Positions 1 to 8,309 of a stretch of 64,000 nt of DNA are shown piece by piece. Under the pieces are notes generated by a model that saw only the letters and a list, made by a program, of their open reading frames with translations, searched no databases and was not told the DNA's origin. The first letter of the stretch is position 1. Every line of letters starts with the position of its first letter. The stretch is from NCBI GenBank assembly GCA_031415695.1, contig JANOSH010000052.1, positions 90,129-154,128 on the forward strand, in the 5' to 3' direction. Source of the DNA: JANOSH01 sp031415695 (lineage in GTDB: Bacteria > Actinomycetota > Acidimicrobiia > Acidimicrobiales > Ilumatobacteraceae). The position numbers and the translations under genes are program-made.

Positions 1-1
1 C

Positions 2-562
2 GACACCGCACGTGACCAGGGCTTCCTCATCGGTATGGGCATCATCGACAAGGAAGATCCTTCGGGCAACGGCAAAGAGGCGCCGACCGGTAAGTACAAG
101 GGCGGCAAGGGCGGCGACTACGTCGTCGTCTGTCACGAGCAGAGCAACGGCAGCGCCGACGATGGCAAGAAGGCCATGGAGACCTGCCTCGCCAAGAACA
201 AGGAAATCAACGTCATCTATGGCATCAATGAGCCAGCAGCTCAGGGTGGCCTCGCAGCCGCTCAGGCCGCTGGCCTGAAGGACCTCATCGTTGTCGGTGT
301 CGACGGCGGATGCGCGGGCGTTGCTGCGGTCAAGAAGGGCGAAGTCGGAGCGACCTCGCAGCAGTACCCAAGCGAGATGGTGAAGCTCGGCATGGAGGCC
401 ATCAAGGCTCTGGTTGATTCGAAGGGCAAGACGAAGCCTGCGGTTTCGGCTGGCAAGAACTTCTTCAACACTGGCACCAAGCTGATAACCGACAAGAAGG
501 TCGACGGACTCGAGTCCATCACGACTGACGAAGGCGCGAAGATCTGCTGGGGCACCGCCTGA
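2..562 (+). CDS. frcB: Sugar ABC transporter substrate-binding protein, 5' truncated
   Basis: The window opens inside this gene, and the frame is open from the first complete codon to TGA at 560-562, giving about 186 C-terminal residues. They form the C-terminal lobe of a ribose/fructose-class periplasmic binding protein, with the segments NVIYGINEPAAQGG and DLIVVGVDGGCAG where that family has its hinge and ligand contacts. The protein is expected outside the membrane, delivering sugar to the permease that follows. A strong hairpin lies between the two genes, so full and partial transcripts are both likely. The frc assignment rests mainly on the downstream ATPase. Confidence 0.88.
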   Translation, partial: DTARDQGFLIGMGIIDKEDPSGNGKEAPTGKYKGGKGGDYVVVCHEQSNGSADDGKKAMETCLAKNKEINVIYGINEPAAQGGLAAAQAAGLKDLIVVGVDGGCAGVAAVKKGEVGATSQQYPSEMVKLGMEAIKALVDSKGKTKPAVSAGKNFFNTGTKLITDKKVDGLESITTDEGAKICWGTA

Positions 563-606
563 TAATCGGGCCAACGGCCTGACAGAAGTCCATAGTTGTA
601 GTCCTG

Positions 607-646
607 ACGGTGCGGGGTGCTCTGCGCCCCGCACCGTTGGCGTTTT
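607..646 (+). terminator. Hairpin after the binding-protein gene
   Basis: An 11-bp perfect stem (607-617 with 627-637, arms ACGGTGCGGGG and CCCCGCACCGT) with a 9-nt loop is followed by TGGCGTTTT. It lies inside the operon, between binding protein and permease. This fits an attenuating terminator or a 3' stabilising hairpin that keeps binding-protein mRNA in excess. Confidence 0.75.
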
Positions 647-716
647 GTAAGGCGAGCTACACCCGAACCGCTAACGTGACCGTTTGTTCGGTCGAATTCC
701 ATGGGGGATTGTTGAG

Positions 717-1772
717 ATGAGCACAGACCTGGCCGCAAACGCAGCGCCGGCACCGCCCGACGCGTCAACGGCGTTCGAGCACAAACGCACGGGCCTAGCC
801 CGAGTGCAGCATCTGTTGCACCGCTATCCGATCATCAGTCCACTTGTGGTGTTGCTTGTTTCGGTGATTGCCTTCATCATCTTTGGCAAGGGTCGGTTCC
901 AGCAGCCAGCCTCCATCGGTACCATGTTGCAGGCCACTGCGGTAATGGCCACACTTGCTATCGGCCAGACCCTCATTGTGCTTACTGCTGGCGTCGATCT
1001 CGCCGTCGGCACGGCCATGTTGCTGTCTCACCTCATCGTCGCCAAGCTCGTGGCCGAAAATGGGGCACCACCAATCGTTGCCCTGTTCGCAGGCATCGTC
1101 GCCGGCATTCTCATGGGCTATTTCCACGGCACATTGGTGAGCCGCATCGGGCTCCCACCGTTCATTGTGACGCTGGGAACGTTCTATATGTATCAGTCGA
1201 TCGGACTTGTCTACAGCAACGCGCAGACATTCGATGGCGATAAGTTTGGCGGCGATCGTGGCCTGCTGCTGTTCGCTGGCCGAGAGATCTCGATCGGCCA
1301 GTTCACGATCACTGTTGGGGTGCTTATTGCCCTCTTGTTGTACGCCATTTTCAGCTACATCCTTTCGAACACCGCGTGGGGAGTGCACGTCTACGCGACG
1401 GGTGACGATGCCGAGGCGGCCCGTCTGGCCGGTGTCGACACTCGCAAGGTTCTTCTGAGTGTGTACGTGGTGGCCGGACTTATCTACGGCATTGGCGCCT
1501 GGGTGCAACTCGGCCGAGCCGGCAGCGCCAGCATCAACGGCGCCGACGACGTCAACCTCGCCTCGATCACCGCAGTCGTCATCGGCGGCACCAGCCTGTT
1601 CGGTGGTCGCGGTCGGCTATGGGGAACCTTCATCGGTGCGCTCATCGTCGCCACCTTCGACCGCGGGCTCAGCCTCGCCGACGTCAACCAGTACTACAAG
1701 AACTTCGCCATCGGCCTGCTCATTCTGGTCGCTGTCGGTCTCGACCAGTGGATCCGGAGGGTAGCCAAGTGA
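717..1772 (+). CDS. frcC: Sugar ABC transporter permease, fructose/ribose type
   Basis: This 351-residue membrane protein belongs to the BPD_transp_2 (RbsC/FrcC) family and forms the channel of a sugar importer. The sequence shows about eight to ten hydrophobic segments between residues ~40 and 345, with the family segments TLIVLTAGVDLAVG and ITAVVIGGTSLFGGRG. I chose the ATG at 717 over an in-frame start at 684 because GGGGGA sits 8 nt before it and the extra residues do not fit the family. Its TGA overlaps the ATPase start by 4 nt. Three intact subunits around one hairpin suggest a working importer. Confidence 0.93.
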   Translation: MSTDLAANAAPAPPDASTAFEHKRTGLARVQHLLHRYPIISPLVVLLVSVIAFIIFGKGRFQQPASIGTMLQATAVMATLAIGQTLIVLTAGVDLAVGTAMLLSHLIVAKLVAENGAPPIVALFAGIVAGILMGYFHGTLVSRIGLPPFIVTLGTFYMYQSIGLVYSNAQTFDGDKFGGDRGLLLFAGREISIGQFTITVGVLIALLLYAIFSYILSNTAWGVHVYATGDDAEAARLAGVDTRKVLLSVYVVAGLIYGIGAWVQLGRAGSASINGADDVNLASITAVVIGGTSLFGGRGRLWGTFIGALIVATFDRGLSLADVNQYYKNFAIGLLILVAVGLDQWIRRVAK

Positions 1773-2536
1773 GCAGCGAATACATCCTCGAGGCACGCGG
1801 TCTTGTGAAGCGGTTCGGTCGCGTTACCGCCATCGATGACGCCGACTTCGCTCTCTACCCCGGTGAAGTACTTGCGGTTATTGGCGACAACGGCGCCGGC
1901 AAGTCATCGCTTATCAAGTGTCTGTCGGGCGCCTTGGTGCCCGACGAAGGACAAATCTTCCTCGATGGTCAACCGGTGTCGTTTCGGCGCCCGCAGGATG
2001 CTCGCGCTGCCGGTATCGAGACCGTGTACCAGACCCTTGCGGTTGCTCCGGCGCTCGACGTTGCCTCCAACATGTTTCTTGGTCGCGAACAGCGACGCTC
2101 GGGTCCGCTGGGTTCTGTATTGCGAATGCTCGACAAGAGCGGTATGCGCGACAGCGCCCGGGCTTCCATCAAGGCCCTTGGTATCGGCACGTTGCAAGAC
2201 ATCACCCAGGCGGTCGAGACCCTGTCTGGTGGTCAGCGCCAGGCCGTAGCGGTCGCCCGCGCCGCAGCGTTCGGTAGCAAGGTCGTCATCCTCGACGAGC
2301 CCACTGCGGCGCTCGGCGTGAAGGAGTCGGGCCAGGTGCTCAAGATGATCCGTGACCTGCGTGAGCGTGGCCTTCCTGTCATCCTCATCAGCCACAACAT
2401 GCCCCATGTGTTCGAGGTTGCCGACCGTATCCATATCCAGCGCCTCGGTCGTCGTGCCGCTGTGGTCGACCCCAAATCGATCAGCATGTCCGACGCCGTC
2501 GCCATCATGACCGGGGCAATGGCGGCGCCTGTCTGA
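1769..2536 (+). CDS. frcA: Sugar ABC transporter ATP-binding protein, fructose type
   Basis: This 255-residue single ABC ATPase energises the importer. Walker A is GDNGAGKSS near residue 42, the signature is LSGGQRQ, Walker B is VVILDEPTAALG, and the switch histidine lies in LISHNMPHVFEVADRIHI. Unlike RbsA or XylG (about 500 residues, two ABC domains) it has one domain. The C-terminal segment RLGRRAAVVDP plus MSDAVAIMTGA is characteristic of FrcA. The GTG start overlaps the permease stop (GTGA) and has GGAGG 8 nt upstream. Confidence 0.93.
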   Translation: MSSEYILEARGLVKRFGRVTAIDDADFALYPGEVLAVIGDNGAGKSSLIKCLSGALVPDEGQIFLDGQPVSFRRPQDARAAGIETVYQTLAVAPALDVASNMFLGREQRRSGPLGSVLRMLDKSGMRDSARASIKALGIGTLQDITQAVETLSGGQRQAVAVARAAAFGSKVVILDEPTAALGVKESGQVLKMIRDLRERGLPVILISHNMPHVFEVADRIHIQRLGRRAAVVDPKSISMSDAVAIMTGAMAAPV

Positions 2537-2553
2537 CACCGGGTTCGCACGGC

Positions 2554-2600
2554 TGCTTTCGCGCAAGGTCGCGCTCTTGGCGCGCCACTGCGCGAAAGCA
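2554..2600 (+). terminator. Long inverted repeat after the sugar ABC operon
   Basis: A perfect 12-bp stem (TGCTTTCGCGCA at 2554-2565, TGCGCGAAAGCA at 2589-2600) encloses a 23-nt loop that can itself pair GCGC with GCGC. It begins 18 nt after the ATPase stop. There is no long T tract, so termination could be weak or act in both directions. Confidence 0.6.
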
Positions 2601-2631
2601 TTGCGGCCATTGACGTCGACGTCGGGATCTG

Positions 2632-2637
2632 TAGACT
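2632..2637 (+). promoter_or_regulatory. -10 element of a leaderless antitoxin gene
   Basis: TAGACT is followed by exactly 6 nt and then the ATG at 2644. The surroundings GTAGACTC-A-GTG-T-ATG nearly duplicate those before the second MazEF-like pair at 57734. Confidence 0.6.
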
Positions 2638-2643
2638 CAGTGT

Positions 2644-2883
2644 ATGACATCGATGTCTACCACTATCCGGGTGAGTGTCGCCCAGCGGGAGCAGCTGAGG
2701 CGGCTCGCAGATCAACGTGAAAGTTCCATGGCCGAAACACTTGATGCTGCGCTTGAAGCCCTTCGTCGTGACCAGTTCTACCGTGACATGGCCGAATCAC
2801 AGGCGCTGCTGCGAGCCGAGCCAGCCGAGTGGGCGGCATACATTGCCGAGCGCGACGCATGGCTGAACCACGACCTCGCGTGA
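2644..2883 (+). CDS. Ribbon-helix-helix antitoxin of a MazEF-like pair
   Basis: This 79-residue protein starts with TTIRVSVAQREQLRRLA, the beta-strand plus helix of a ribbon-helix-helix DNA-binding fold, and ends in an acidic, aromatic tail (AEWAAYIAERDAW) of the type that wraps the toxin. It should bind its own promoter and neutralise the product of the next gene, which starts 4 nt after its stop. A paralogue at 57734 shares TTIRV and the LRA-P-WAAY-AE core. No ribosome-binding site is seen, which fits a leaderless transcript. Confidence 0.85.
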   Translation: MTSMSTTIRVSVAQREQLRRLADQRESSMAETLDAALEALRRDQFYRDMAESQALLRAEPAEWAAYIAERDAWLNHDLA

Positions 2884-2887
2884 CGAC

Positions 2888-3226
2888 GTGAACTTTGGCG
2901 ACCTCGTTAATGTCGATTTCGGGATGCCGATCGGCTCTGAGGCGGGCTTTCGTCGCCCGGCGATCATCCTGACGGCTGATGCGTTTCTCCGTTTTCGGCC
3001 AACTGCGGTCTTCGCTGTTCCCCTCACATCAACTCGAAGGACGTTTCCCAGCCATATCGACATAGAACCTGACGCCATGAATCGCCTCGACATCCAAAGC
3101 TTTGCTCAAGTTGAGCAACTTCGTGCCGTAGCCATTGAACGGTGCAGTGCGCCCTTCGGTAACGTCGGCCCCGTGGTCGGGCGCCAACTGCTCGATGTGC
3201 TGGCAATCATCGTCGGTATGCCGTAG
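2888..3226 (+). CDS. mazF: MazF/PemK-type endoribonuclease toxin
   Basis: This 112-residue protein has the PemK/MazF fold: an N-terminal strand GDLVNVDFG, the RRPAIILTADAF segment, and VFAVPLTSTRRTFPSHIDI with the usual basic residues of the RNA-cutting site. MazF toxins cleave single-stranded mRNA at short sequences and stop growth when the antitoxin is degraded. The GTG start at 2888 follows the antitoxin closely, as usual for such operons. It looks intact, at the normal family length of about 110 residues. Confidence 0.87.
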   Translation: MNFGDLVNVDFGMPIGSEAGFRRPAIILTADAFLRFRPTAVFAVPLTSTRRTFPSHIDIEPDAMNRLDIQSFAQVEQLRAVAIERCSAPFGNVGPVVGRQLLDVLAIIVGMP

Positions 3227-3232
3227 CGCTGT

Positions 3233-5611
3233 TTACCTGCCGATGTAGGTCGCCAAATGCTCGCCCGTGAGGGTGGATCGGGCTGCGACCAGGGCGGTAG
3301 GCGTGCCCTCGAAAACGATGCGGCCGCCGTCGTGCCCGGCACCGGGGCCGAGATCAATGATCCAGTCGGCGTGCGCCATGACAGCTTGGTGGTGAGCAAT
3401 GACAATGACCGACTTGCCGGCATCAACGAGCCGGTCGAGCATGCCGAGCAACTGGCGAACGTCGGCGAGGTGGAGACCGGTGGTCGGCTCGTCGAGCACG
3501 TAGATGTCGCCCTTCTCAGCCATATGGCAGGCCAGCTTGAGCCGCTGCCGCTCGCCGCCCGACAGCGTTGTTAGCGGCTGGCCGAGCCGAAGATAGCCAA
3601 GCCCGACATCGGAGAGTCGAGTAAGAATGGCGTGGGCTGCAGGTGTGCGTGTCTCGCCGACGTTGAAGAACTCGGCGGCTTCGGCCACCGACATGGCGAG
3701 CACTTCACTGATGTTGCGGCCACCAAAGTGATACTCGAGCACCGACGCTTGGAAGCGCTTGCCCTCGCAGTCGTCGCAAACGCTAGCCACGCCGGCCATG
3801 ATCGCTAGGTCGCTATAGATAACCCCGGCGCCGTTGCACGTGGGGCAAGCCCCCTCGGAGTTAGCGCTGAATAACGCTGGCTTCACATCGTTGGCCTTAG
3901 CAAACGCCTTACGGATGGGCTCGAGCAACCCGGTGTAGGTGGCCGGGTTGCTGCGCCGCGAACCACGGATAGGGGTCTGGTCGACCGCCACCACCGAGTC
4001 GCGACTTGACACCGACCCGTGAATGAGCGAGCTCTTACCCGACCCGGCCACGCCAGTGACAACGACCAGAACACCGAGTGGTATGTCGACGTTGACGTTC
4101 TTTAGATTGTGGGCGTTGGCGCCCCGCACCTGAACGACGCCCGATGGTGCCCGTACGGTCGGCTTCAACGCCGCTCGGTCGTCGAGGTGCCGGCCCGTAA
4201 GCGTCTCGCTACCTCGTAAACCCTCGACCGTGCCTTCGAAAACCACCTCGCCCCCGTCGGTGCCTGCGGCGGGGCCAAGATCAACAACGTGGTCGGCAAT
4301 TGCAATCGTCTCGGGCTTGTGCTCCACAACAAGCACGGTGTTGCCCTTGTCTCGCAGCCGCAGCAAGAGGTCGTTCATGCGAGCAATATCATGAGGGTGC
4401 AAACCCGTTGTGGGCTCGTCGAAGATGTACGTGACGTCGGTGAGCGAGGAGCCGAGGTGGCGGATCATCTTGACGCGTTGCGCTTCGCCACCCGACAGTG
4501 TTCCCGAGGGACGTTCGAGCGACAGGTAACCCAGCCCGATCTCGACGAACGAGTCAAGAATCTGATGCAGCTTGGCGAGCAGTGGCGCGACCGACGGCTC
4601 ATGCAGACTGCCCACCCAATGGGCCAAATCGCTGATCTGCATTGCACACGCGTCGGCAATGTTGATCGAGTTGATCTTTGACGATCTGGCCGCCTCGCTG
4701 AGTCGGGTGCCTGCGCATTCGGGGCACGTGGTGAAGGTGACTACCCGTTCGACGAAGGCGCGGATGTGCGGCTGCATCGCGTCGACGTCCTTCGATAGGA
4801 ACGACTTCTGGATCGAGGGGATGAGCCCCGAATAGGTCAGGTTGATGCCGTCGACTTTGATCTTGGTCGGCTCTTTGTGCAACAAATCGCGGAGTTCTTT
4901 TTGGTTGAACTTGCCGATTGGCTTGTCGGGGTCGAAATAGCCGCAGCCCCGGTAGATGCGGCCATACCAGCCATCCATGCTGTAGCCGGGGACCGATATC
5001 GCACCCTCGTTCAGCGACTTGGTGTTGTCGTAGAGTTGTGTGAGGTCAAAGTCGGTAACTGCGCCCATGCCTTCGCACCGCGAGCACATGCCGCCCGCTC
5101 GGCTGAACGTGCGTTTCTCGGTCTTTTTCTCGCCGCCTTTTTCGATGGTGATGGCTCCGGCGCCGCTGACCGACGCGGTGTTAAACGAGAAGGCGTTCGG
5201 CCCGCCGATACTTGGCTTGCCGAGGCGGCTGAACAAGATGCGCAGCATGGCGTTGGCGTCGGTGGCGGTGCCAACGGTTGAGCGGGCGTTGGCCCCCATT
5301 CGCTCTTGGTCGACAATGATGGCAGTGGTTAGACCTTCGAGTACATCGACCTCGGGGCGCGCCAGCGTTGGCATGAAACCCTGGACAAAGGCGCTGTACG
5401 TCTCGTTGATCAGCCGCTGCGATTCGGCGGCGATGGTGCCGAAAACCAGTGAGCTTTTGCCCGAGCCCGACACGCCGGTGAAGACCGTGAGCCGCCGCTT
5501 GGGAAGTACGACGCTGATGTCTTTGAGGTTGTTCACCCGAGCGCCTTGCACCCGGATCAGATCGTGGCTGTCGGCAGGTAGCTGTAGGTCCGGTTTCGTA
5601 GACTTTCTCAT
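3233..5611 (-). CDS. Short UvrA-like ABC ATPase (DrrC/UvrA2 type)
   Basis: This 792-residue protein carries two complete ABC ATPase halves: Walker A GVSGSGKSS near residue 46 and GVAGSGKSS in the second half, with signatures LSGGEAQR and LSGGERQR. Zinc-finger cysteine pairs are CSRCEGMG, CPECAGT, CPTCNGAG and CDDCEGK. At about 790 residues it is shorter than true UvrA (about 940) and matches the stand-alone UvrA-like group that includes DrrC of daunorubicin producers, linked to DNA-damage or drug tolerance. I chose the ATG at 5611 because the upstream in-frame extension has no family similarity. It ends 6 nt from the convergent toxin gene. Confidence 0.85.
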   Translation of the reverse strand: MRKSTKPDLQLPADSHDLIRVQGARVNNLKDISVVLPKRRLTVFTGVSGSGKSSLVFGTIAAESQRLINETYSAFVQGFMPTLARPEVDVLEGLTTAIIVDQERMGANARSTVGTATDANAMLRILFSRLGKPSIGGPNAFSFNTASVSGAGAITIEKGGEKKTEKRTFSRAGGMCSRCEGMGAVTDFDLTQLYDNTKSLNEGAISVPGYSMDGWYGRIYRGCGYFDPDKPIGKFNQKELRDLLHKEPTKIKVDGINLTYSGLIPSIQKSFLSKDVDAMQPHIRAFVERVVTFTTCPECAGTRLSEAARSSKINSINIADACAMQISDLAHWVGSLHEPSVAPLLAKLHQILDSFVEIGLGYLSLERPSGTLSGGEAQRVKMIRHLGSSLTDVTYIFDEPTTGLHPHDIARMNDLLLRLRDKGNTVLVVEHKPETIAIADHVVDLGPAAGTDGGEVVFEGTVEGLRGSETLTGRHLDDRAALKPTVRAPSGVVQVRGANAHNLKNVNVDIPLGVLVVVTGVAGSGKSSLIHGSVSSRDSVVAVDQTPIRGSRRSNPATYTGLLEPIRKAFAKANDVKPALFSANSEGACPTCNGAGVIYSDLAIMAGVASVCDDCEGKRFQASVLEYHFGGRNISEVLAMSVAEAAEFFNVGETRTPAAHAILTRLSDVGLGYLRLGQPLTTLSGGERQRLKLACHMAEKGDIYVLDEPTTGLHLADVRQLLGMLDRLVDAGKSVIVIAHHQAVMAHADWIIDLGPGAGHDGGRIVFEGTPTALVAARSTLTGEHLATYIGR

Positions 5612-5830
5612 TGAATGTTGGTGGCTACTTGCGGCGGAGTCGGTTGAGCAGAGATTTCTTGGGGTGACCTGGGCAGCGATCAGCGGGAGCGATGTGTGCG
5701 AGGACCTGTTCGACGTGGGCACCGCAGCCCGCCCACGTAGGTTTCCTGCAGGTGCGGCACGTTGTTTGACGACACATTGGACGGTGCTCCCTTTGGCTTT
5801 AATGGTCTCTGGCTCCAACTCGAGTGTATC

Positions 5831-5890
5831 GCATTCACGCCGATTCATAAAAAAGCGTGAATATGCGCAACACGCGCGATATATTCACGC
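5831..5890. promoter_or_regulatory. Three half-site palindromic operator before fic
   Basis: GCGTGAATAT at 5855-5864 and ATATTCACGC at 5881-5890 form a perfect 10-bp inverted repeat with a 16-nt spacer. A third, shorter half-site ATTCACGC lies at 5833-5840. The right arm overlaps the -10 hexamer TATATT (5880-5885), so a bound protein would block the fic promoter. The element sits between divergent genes and may also affect the UvrA-like gene. Confidence 0.55.
5880..5885 (+). promoter_or_regulatory. -10 element of leaderless fic
   Basis: TATATT lies 7 nt before the ATG at 5893 and inside the right arm of the palindrome at 5881-5890. Confidence 0.55.
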
Positions 5891-5892
5891 AA

Positions 5893-6780
5893 ATGCCAAC
5901 ACCCTTAGCGCTTGAGCGCCTATCCCGCGCTAGGGCCCAGTTCGACCTGCTTCGAACGGGGAAGGATGACCTTATTCGGCTGATTGACGATTCCGAAGTG
6001 TCCGAAGCGGTATACAACTCGAACGCCATCGAGAACTCGACACTGACCCTCGAGGAGACCGAACAGATCCTGCTGGCCACCGAGATATCGCGCCATATGA
6101 ACCTCCGTGAGATTCACGAGGCTCAAAACCTGGCCCGTGTCACCCAGTATGTGCGAACGACGCTCGACCGGCCGCTCGACGTTGATCGCCTCGCCTTGCT
6201 TCACAGGATGCTGCTCGGCAACATCAACGACGACATCGCCGGGCAGTTACGCCAAACCGGCGAGTATGTGCGCGTCGGCAACCACATAGCTCCCGCGCCC
6301 GAGGTCGTGGGCGACTTGCTGCGCTCGTCACTTGCCACCTACGGCGGTGACGTATCGAGCCGTGTCACGCAGCGCCTAGCCCGACTCCATCTCGAATTCG
6401 AACGGATTCATCCGTTCGTCGACGGCAACGGTCGAATAGGTCGAGTACTGCTGAACGACGCGCTCTACCGGCTTGGCTTTTCTCCAATCATTGTCCGCAA
6501 CAAGGGCAAGCTCGAGTACTACTCGATGCTGCGGCGTTACGACGCCGACGGTGCGACCAAGCCATTCGAGGATCATCTCGTTGCGTTGATGCTCGAGTCG
6601 CTCCATCGACGCATCGCGTACCTCGAGGGCCTAACAATCCGCCCCGTTGTCGAGATAGCCCGCCATCGCAACCTGGCACCAAGCGCCCTGCTCAACCAGG
6701 CCCGGCGTCAAACCATCCCGGCGTTTCGCGAGCGCGGCACGTGGAAAATGGGCGTGAGCGGTACCGGCGACACGACGTAA
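5893..6780 (+). CDS. fic: Fic-family AMP transferase
   Basis: This 295-residue Fic protein would transfer AMP from ATP to target hydroxyl groups. The catalytic motif is complete: HPFVDGNGRIGR at residues ~173-184. An N-terminal inhibitory motif SNAIEN (residues 43-48) matches the (S/T)xxxE(G/N) pattern of class II, self-inhibited Fic proteins. An in-frame GTG at 5857 would lengthen it by 12 residues, but those codons are the operator itself, and a TATATT hexamer 7 nt before 5893 supports the shorter form. No antitoxin partner is seen, as expected for self-inhibited members. It neighbours toxin modules. Confidence 0.9.
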   Translation: MPTPLALERLSRARAQFDLLRTGKDDLIRLIDDSEVSEAVYNSNAIENSTLTLEETEQILLATEISRHMNLREIHEAQNLARVTQYVRTTLDRPLDVDRLALLHRMLLGNINDDIAGQLRQTGEYVRVGNHIAPAPEVVGDLLRSSLATYGGDVSSRVTQRLARLHLEFERIHPFVDGNGRIGRVLLNDALYRLGFSPIIVRNKGKLEYYSMLRRYDADGATKPFEDHLVALMLESLHRRIAYLEGLTIRPVVEIARHRNLAPSALLNQARRQTIPAFRERGTWKMGVSGTGDTT

Positions 6781-6797
6781 GTATCTGGCGATTATCC

Positions 6798-7109
6798 TTA
6801 GCAGTCGATGGTCGCCTTCATCGCCGCGCAAACTTCTTGCCAACGACCATTGGTGAGCGCACCAAGCTTGCGAGTGAGTGCCGACTGGGCGATGACCTGG
6901 GTGTTATCGAACGACGCAACACAAGCCGTGAGTAGCCCTTCGGATCGTTCGAGCCCGATTTCGGAGGGCAGTCCGCGAATGGTGCGCGTGATCGGGGCTA
7001 CGAGAACCGTATCCATTACCGGAATTGCACCGTTGCGGCTGAGTATCAGTACCGGCCGGCCCTTTGTGGTGACGTTGTGGGATGCGGCGAGCGAAGTCGT
7101 GTCGAACAT
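6798..7109 (-). pseudogene. MazF/PemK toxin with its 5' end replaced
   Basis: From KGRPVLILSRNG to the C-terminus (about 6798-7065) the protein follows the PemK/MazF family closely, with DTVLVAPITRTIRGLPSEI in place. The normal first 15-20 residues (the strand that usually reads like RGDVWWVD) are missing. The 12-16 residues before KGRPV come from antisense reading of the vapC relic at 7075-7422. No antitoxin gene precedes it. It is probably non-functional, although the frame is open. Confidence 0.75.
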
Positions 7110-7422
7110 CTTGGCGTACCCGGAGGTGCGAGCGGCCTTGGCTTCGGCGTGGCGCGGCCGCCGAATCGACGATGGTCAACTCGACGATGCCGAGGATGAA
7201 TGGGAGAGCTATTGGAGCAGCGTTCGCCACGTCGATCTGACCGAACTCATTGCTCGCTTTGCGTCGCAGGAATGCCGAAATCACGAGCTGTCGGGCGGCT
7301 TCGGAAACTGCCAGAGCGCTGGCAAGGTGAACGCCATCATCATGGTGACGTGGGACAAGCGGCTGTCAACCGATGCCCAAGCCGCCGGCTTGCCGTCGCG
7401 CCGTGATGCGTGCGTTCCGTAG
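7075..7422 (+). pseudogene. VapC-type PIN toxin relic, lacking its 5' end
   Basis: The segment from LWDAASEVVSNILAYPEVRAA onward, with a long helix and IIMVTWDKRLSTDAQAAGL at the end, is recognisably the middle and C-terminal part of a VapC PIN-domain RNase. The first strand with the essential Asp (as in VDTN or LDSSAL) is absent. The region after NHELSG no longer shows the ADAVHLASA motif, consistent with small indels. It runs away from the mazF relic with a junction near 7065-7075. Confidence 0.7.
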
Positions 7423-7471
7423 TCGGGACCTTCTAAAGACCCGGCGTCGTGGCCGCTTGCTGCCTTGCGGG

Positions 7472-7477
7472 TATACT
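7472..7477 (+). promoter_or_regulatory. -10 element of leaderless vapB
   Basis: TATACT is followed by 6 nt (CGAAGC) and the ATG at 7484. Confidence 0.6.
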
Positions 7478-7483
7478 CGAAGC

Positions 7484-7753
7484 ATGGCCATGGTGATCAC
7501 GCTCAGGGACGATGCAGCCGCCCGCGCCAGCGAATTGGCCGCCGCGGCCGGCGTGACCGAGGATGAGGTTGTTGCCCAACTGGTGCTCGCGACCTCTCCA
7601 CCTGCCCCAACAAAGCACGATGCCGGACGCGATGTGTTGGAAGCGTTCTTCGGGTGCGCAACTGGTCTTGCGAAACGCCCGCAGATGAGCGTGAAAGATA
7701 TGCGTCGTGATCTTGCTGCTCGAAAAATTGCCGGTGGAACGCAAAACATCTGA
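7484..7753 (+). CDS. vapB: VapB-like antitoxin
   Basis: This 89-residue protein precedes a PIN toxin by 2 nt. Its N-terminus MAMVITLRDDAAARASELAA and the following helix fit a small DNA-binding antitoxin domain of VapB type. The basic C-terminal part (KDMRRDLAARK) would contact the toxin. I chose the ATG at 7484 because it lies 6 nt after TATACT; a longer in-frame start at 7373 would run back into the vapC relic. It is expected to repress its own operon together with VapC. Confidence 0.8.
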   Translation: MAMVITLRDDAAARASELAAAAGVTEDEVVAQLVLATSPPAPTKHDAGRDVLEAFFGCATGLAKRPQMSVKDMRRDLAARKIAGGTQNI

Positions 7754-7755
7754 TC

Positions 7756-8166
7756 GTGATAGTCGTCGATACGAACGTCTGGTTCGAGACTGCCGATGAA
7801 ACCCACCGGGATTACGAGCGTTGTGTCAACGTGCTACGAGACAACGCCGGTCGACTCGTCACACCAGCTACGGTGATTGTAGAAACCGCTTGGCTCATCG
7901 AGGACCGACTCGGCCCCGCTATCGAAGCCACATTCCTGCGGACGGTCACGTCGCCCGCGGTCGAGATCATCGATCTCACCCCAACGGACTGGGCACGCGT
8001 GATCGAACTCGTCGAGACCTACGCCGATCTCGGACTCGGGACCGTCGACGCATCCATCATCGCGATCGCCGAGCGGATGGACATCACCACGATCGCCACG
8101 ATCAACTACCGTGACTTCCGGGTTGTGCGCCCAAACCACGTGGCCGCGTTCGAACTGATCCCATGA
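7756..8166 (+). CDS. vapC: VapC-type PIN-domain ribonuclease toxin
   Basis: This 136-residue PIN protein keeps the acidic metal site: D5 in IVVDTNVW, E43 in VETAW and D98 in GTVDASI, with a further acidic C-terminal segment NYRDF. VapC toxins cut tRNA or rRNA with Mg or Mn and are held by VapB. The GTG start follows the antitoxin stop by 2 nt. It is full length for the family (130-140 residues), unlike the broken copy just upstream, so this pair is probably the active one. Confidence 0.88.
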   Translation: MIVVDTNVWFETADETHRDYERCVNVLRDNAGRLVTPATVIVETAWLIEDRLGPAIEATFLRTVTSPAVEIIDLTPTDWARVIELVETYADLGLGTVDASIIAIAERMDITTIATINYRDFRVVRPNHVAAFELIP

Positions 8167-8309
8167 TCCGTTCAAACGGCACTACTGCCGTCGGCTACGG
8201 AATGCACGGAATGCCTAGCGGGGAGGTAGTCGGTTCGTGACACGTGGTTTGCGTCGCACGCGATACCAAAGGGTCAACATTTGCGACCAGAGGCGGTTGC
8301 AGTTCAGGA

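Noticed and set aside
5612..5848. In-frame 79-residue N-terminal extension of the UvrA-like protein
   Set aside because: The extension has no similarity to the family, which normally starts about 20 residues before the first ABC domain. The region is better read as the divergent spacer upstream of fic.
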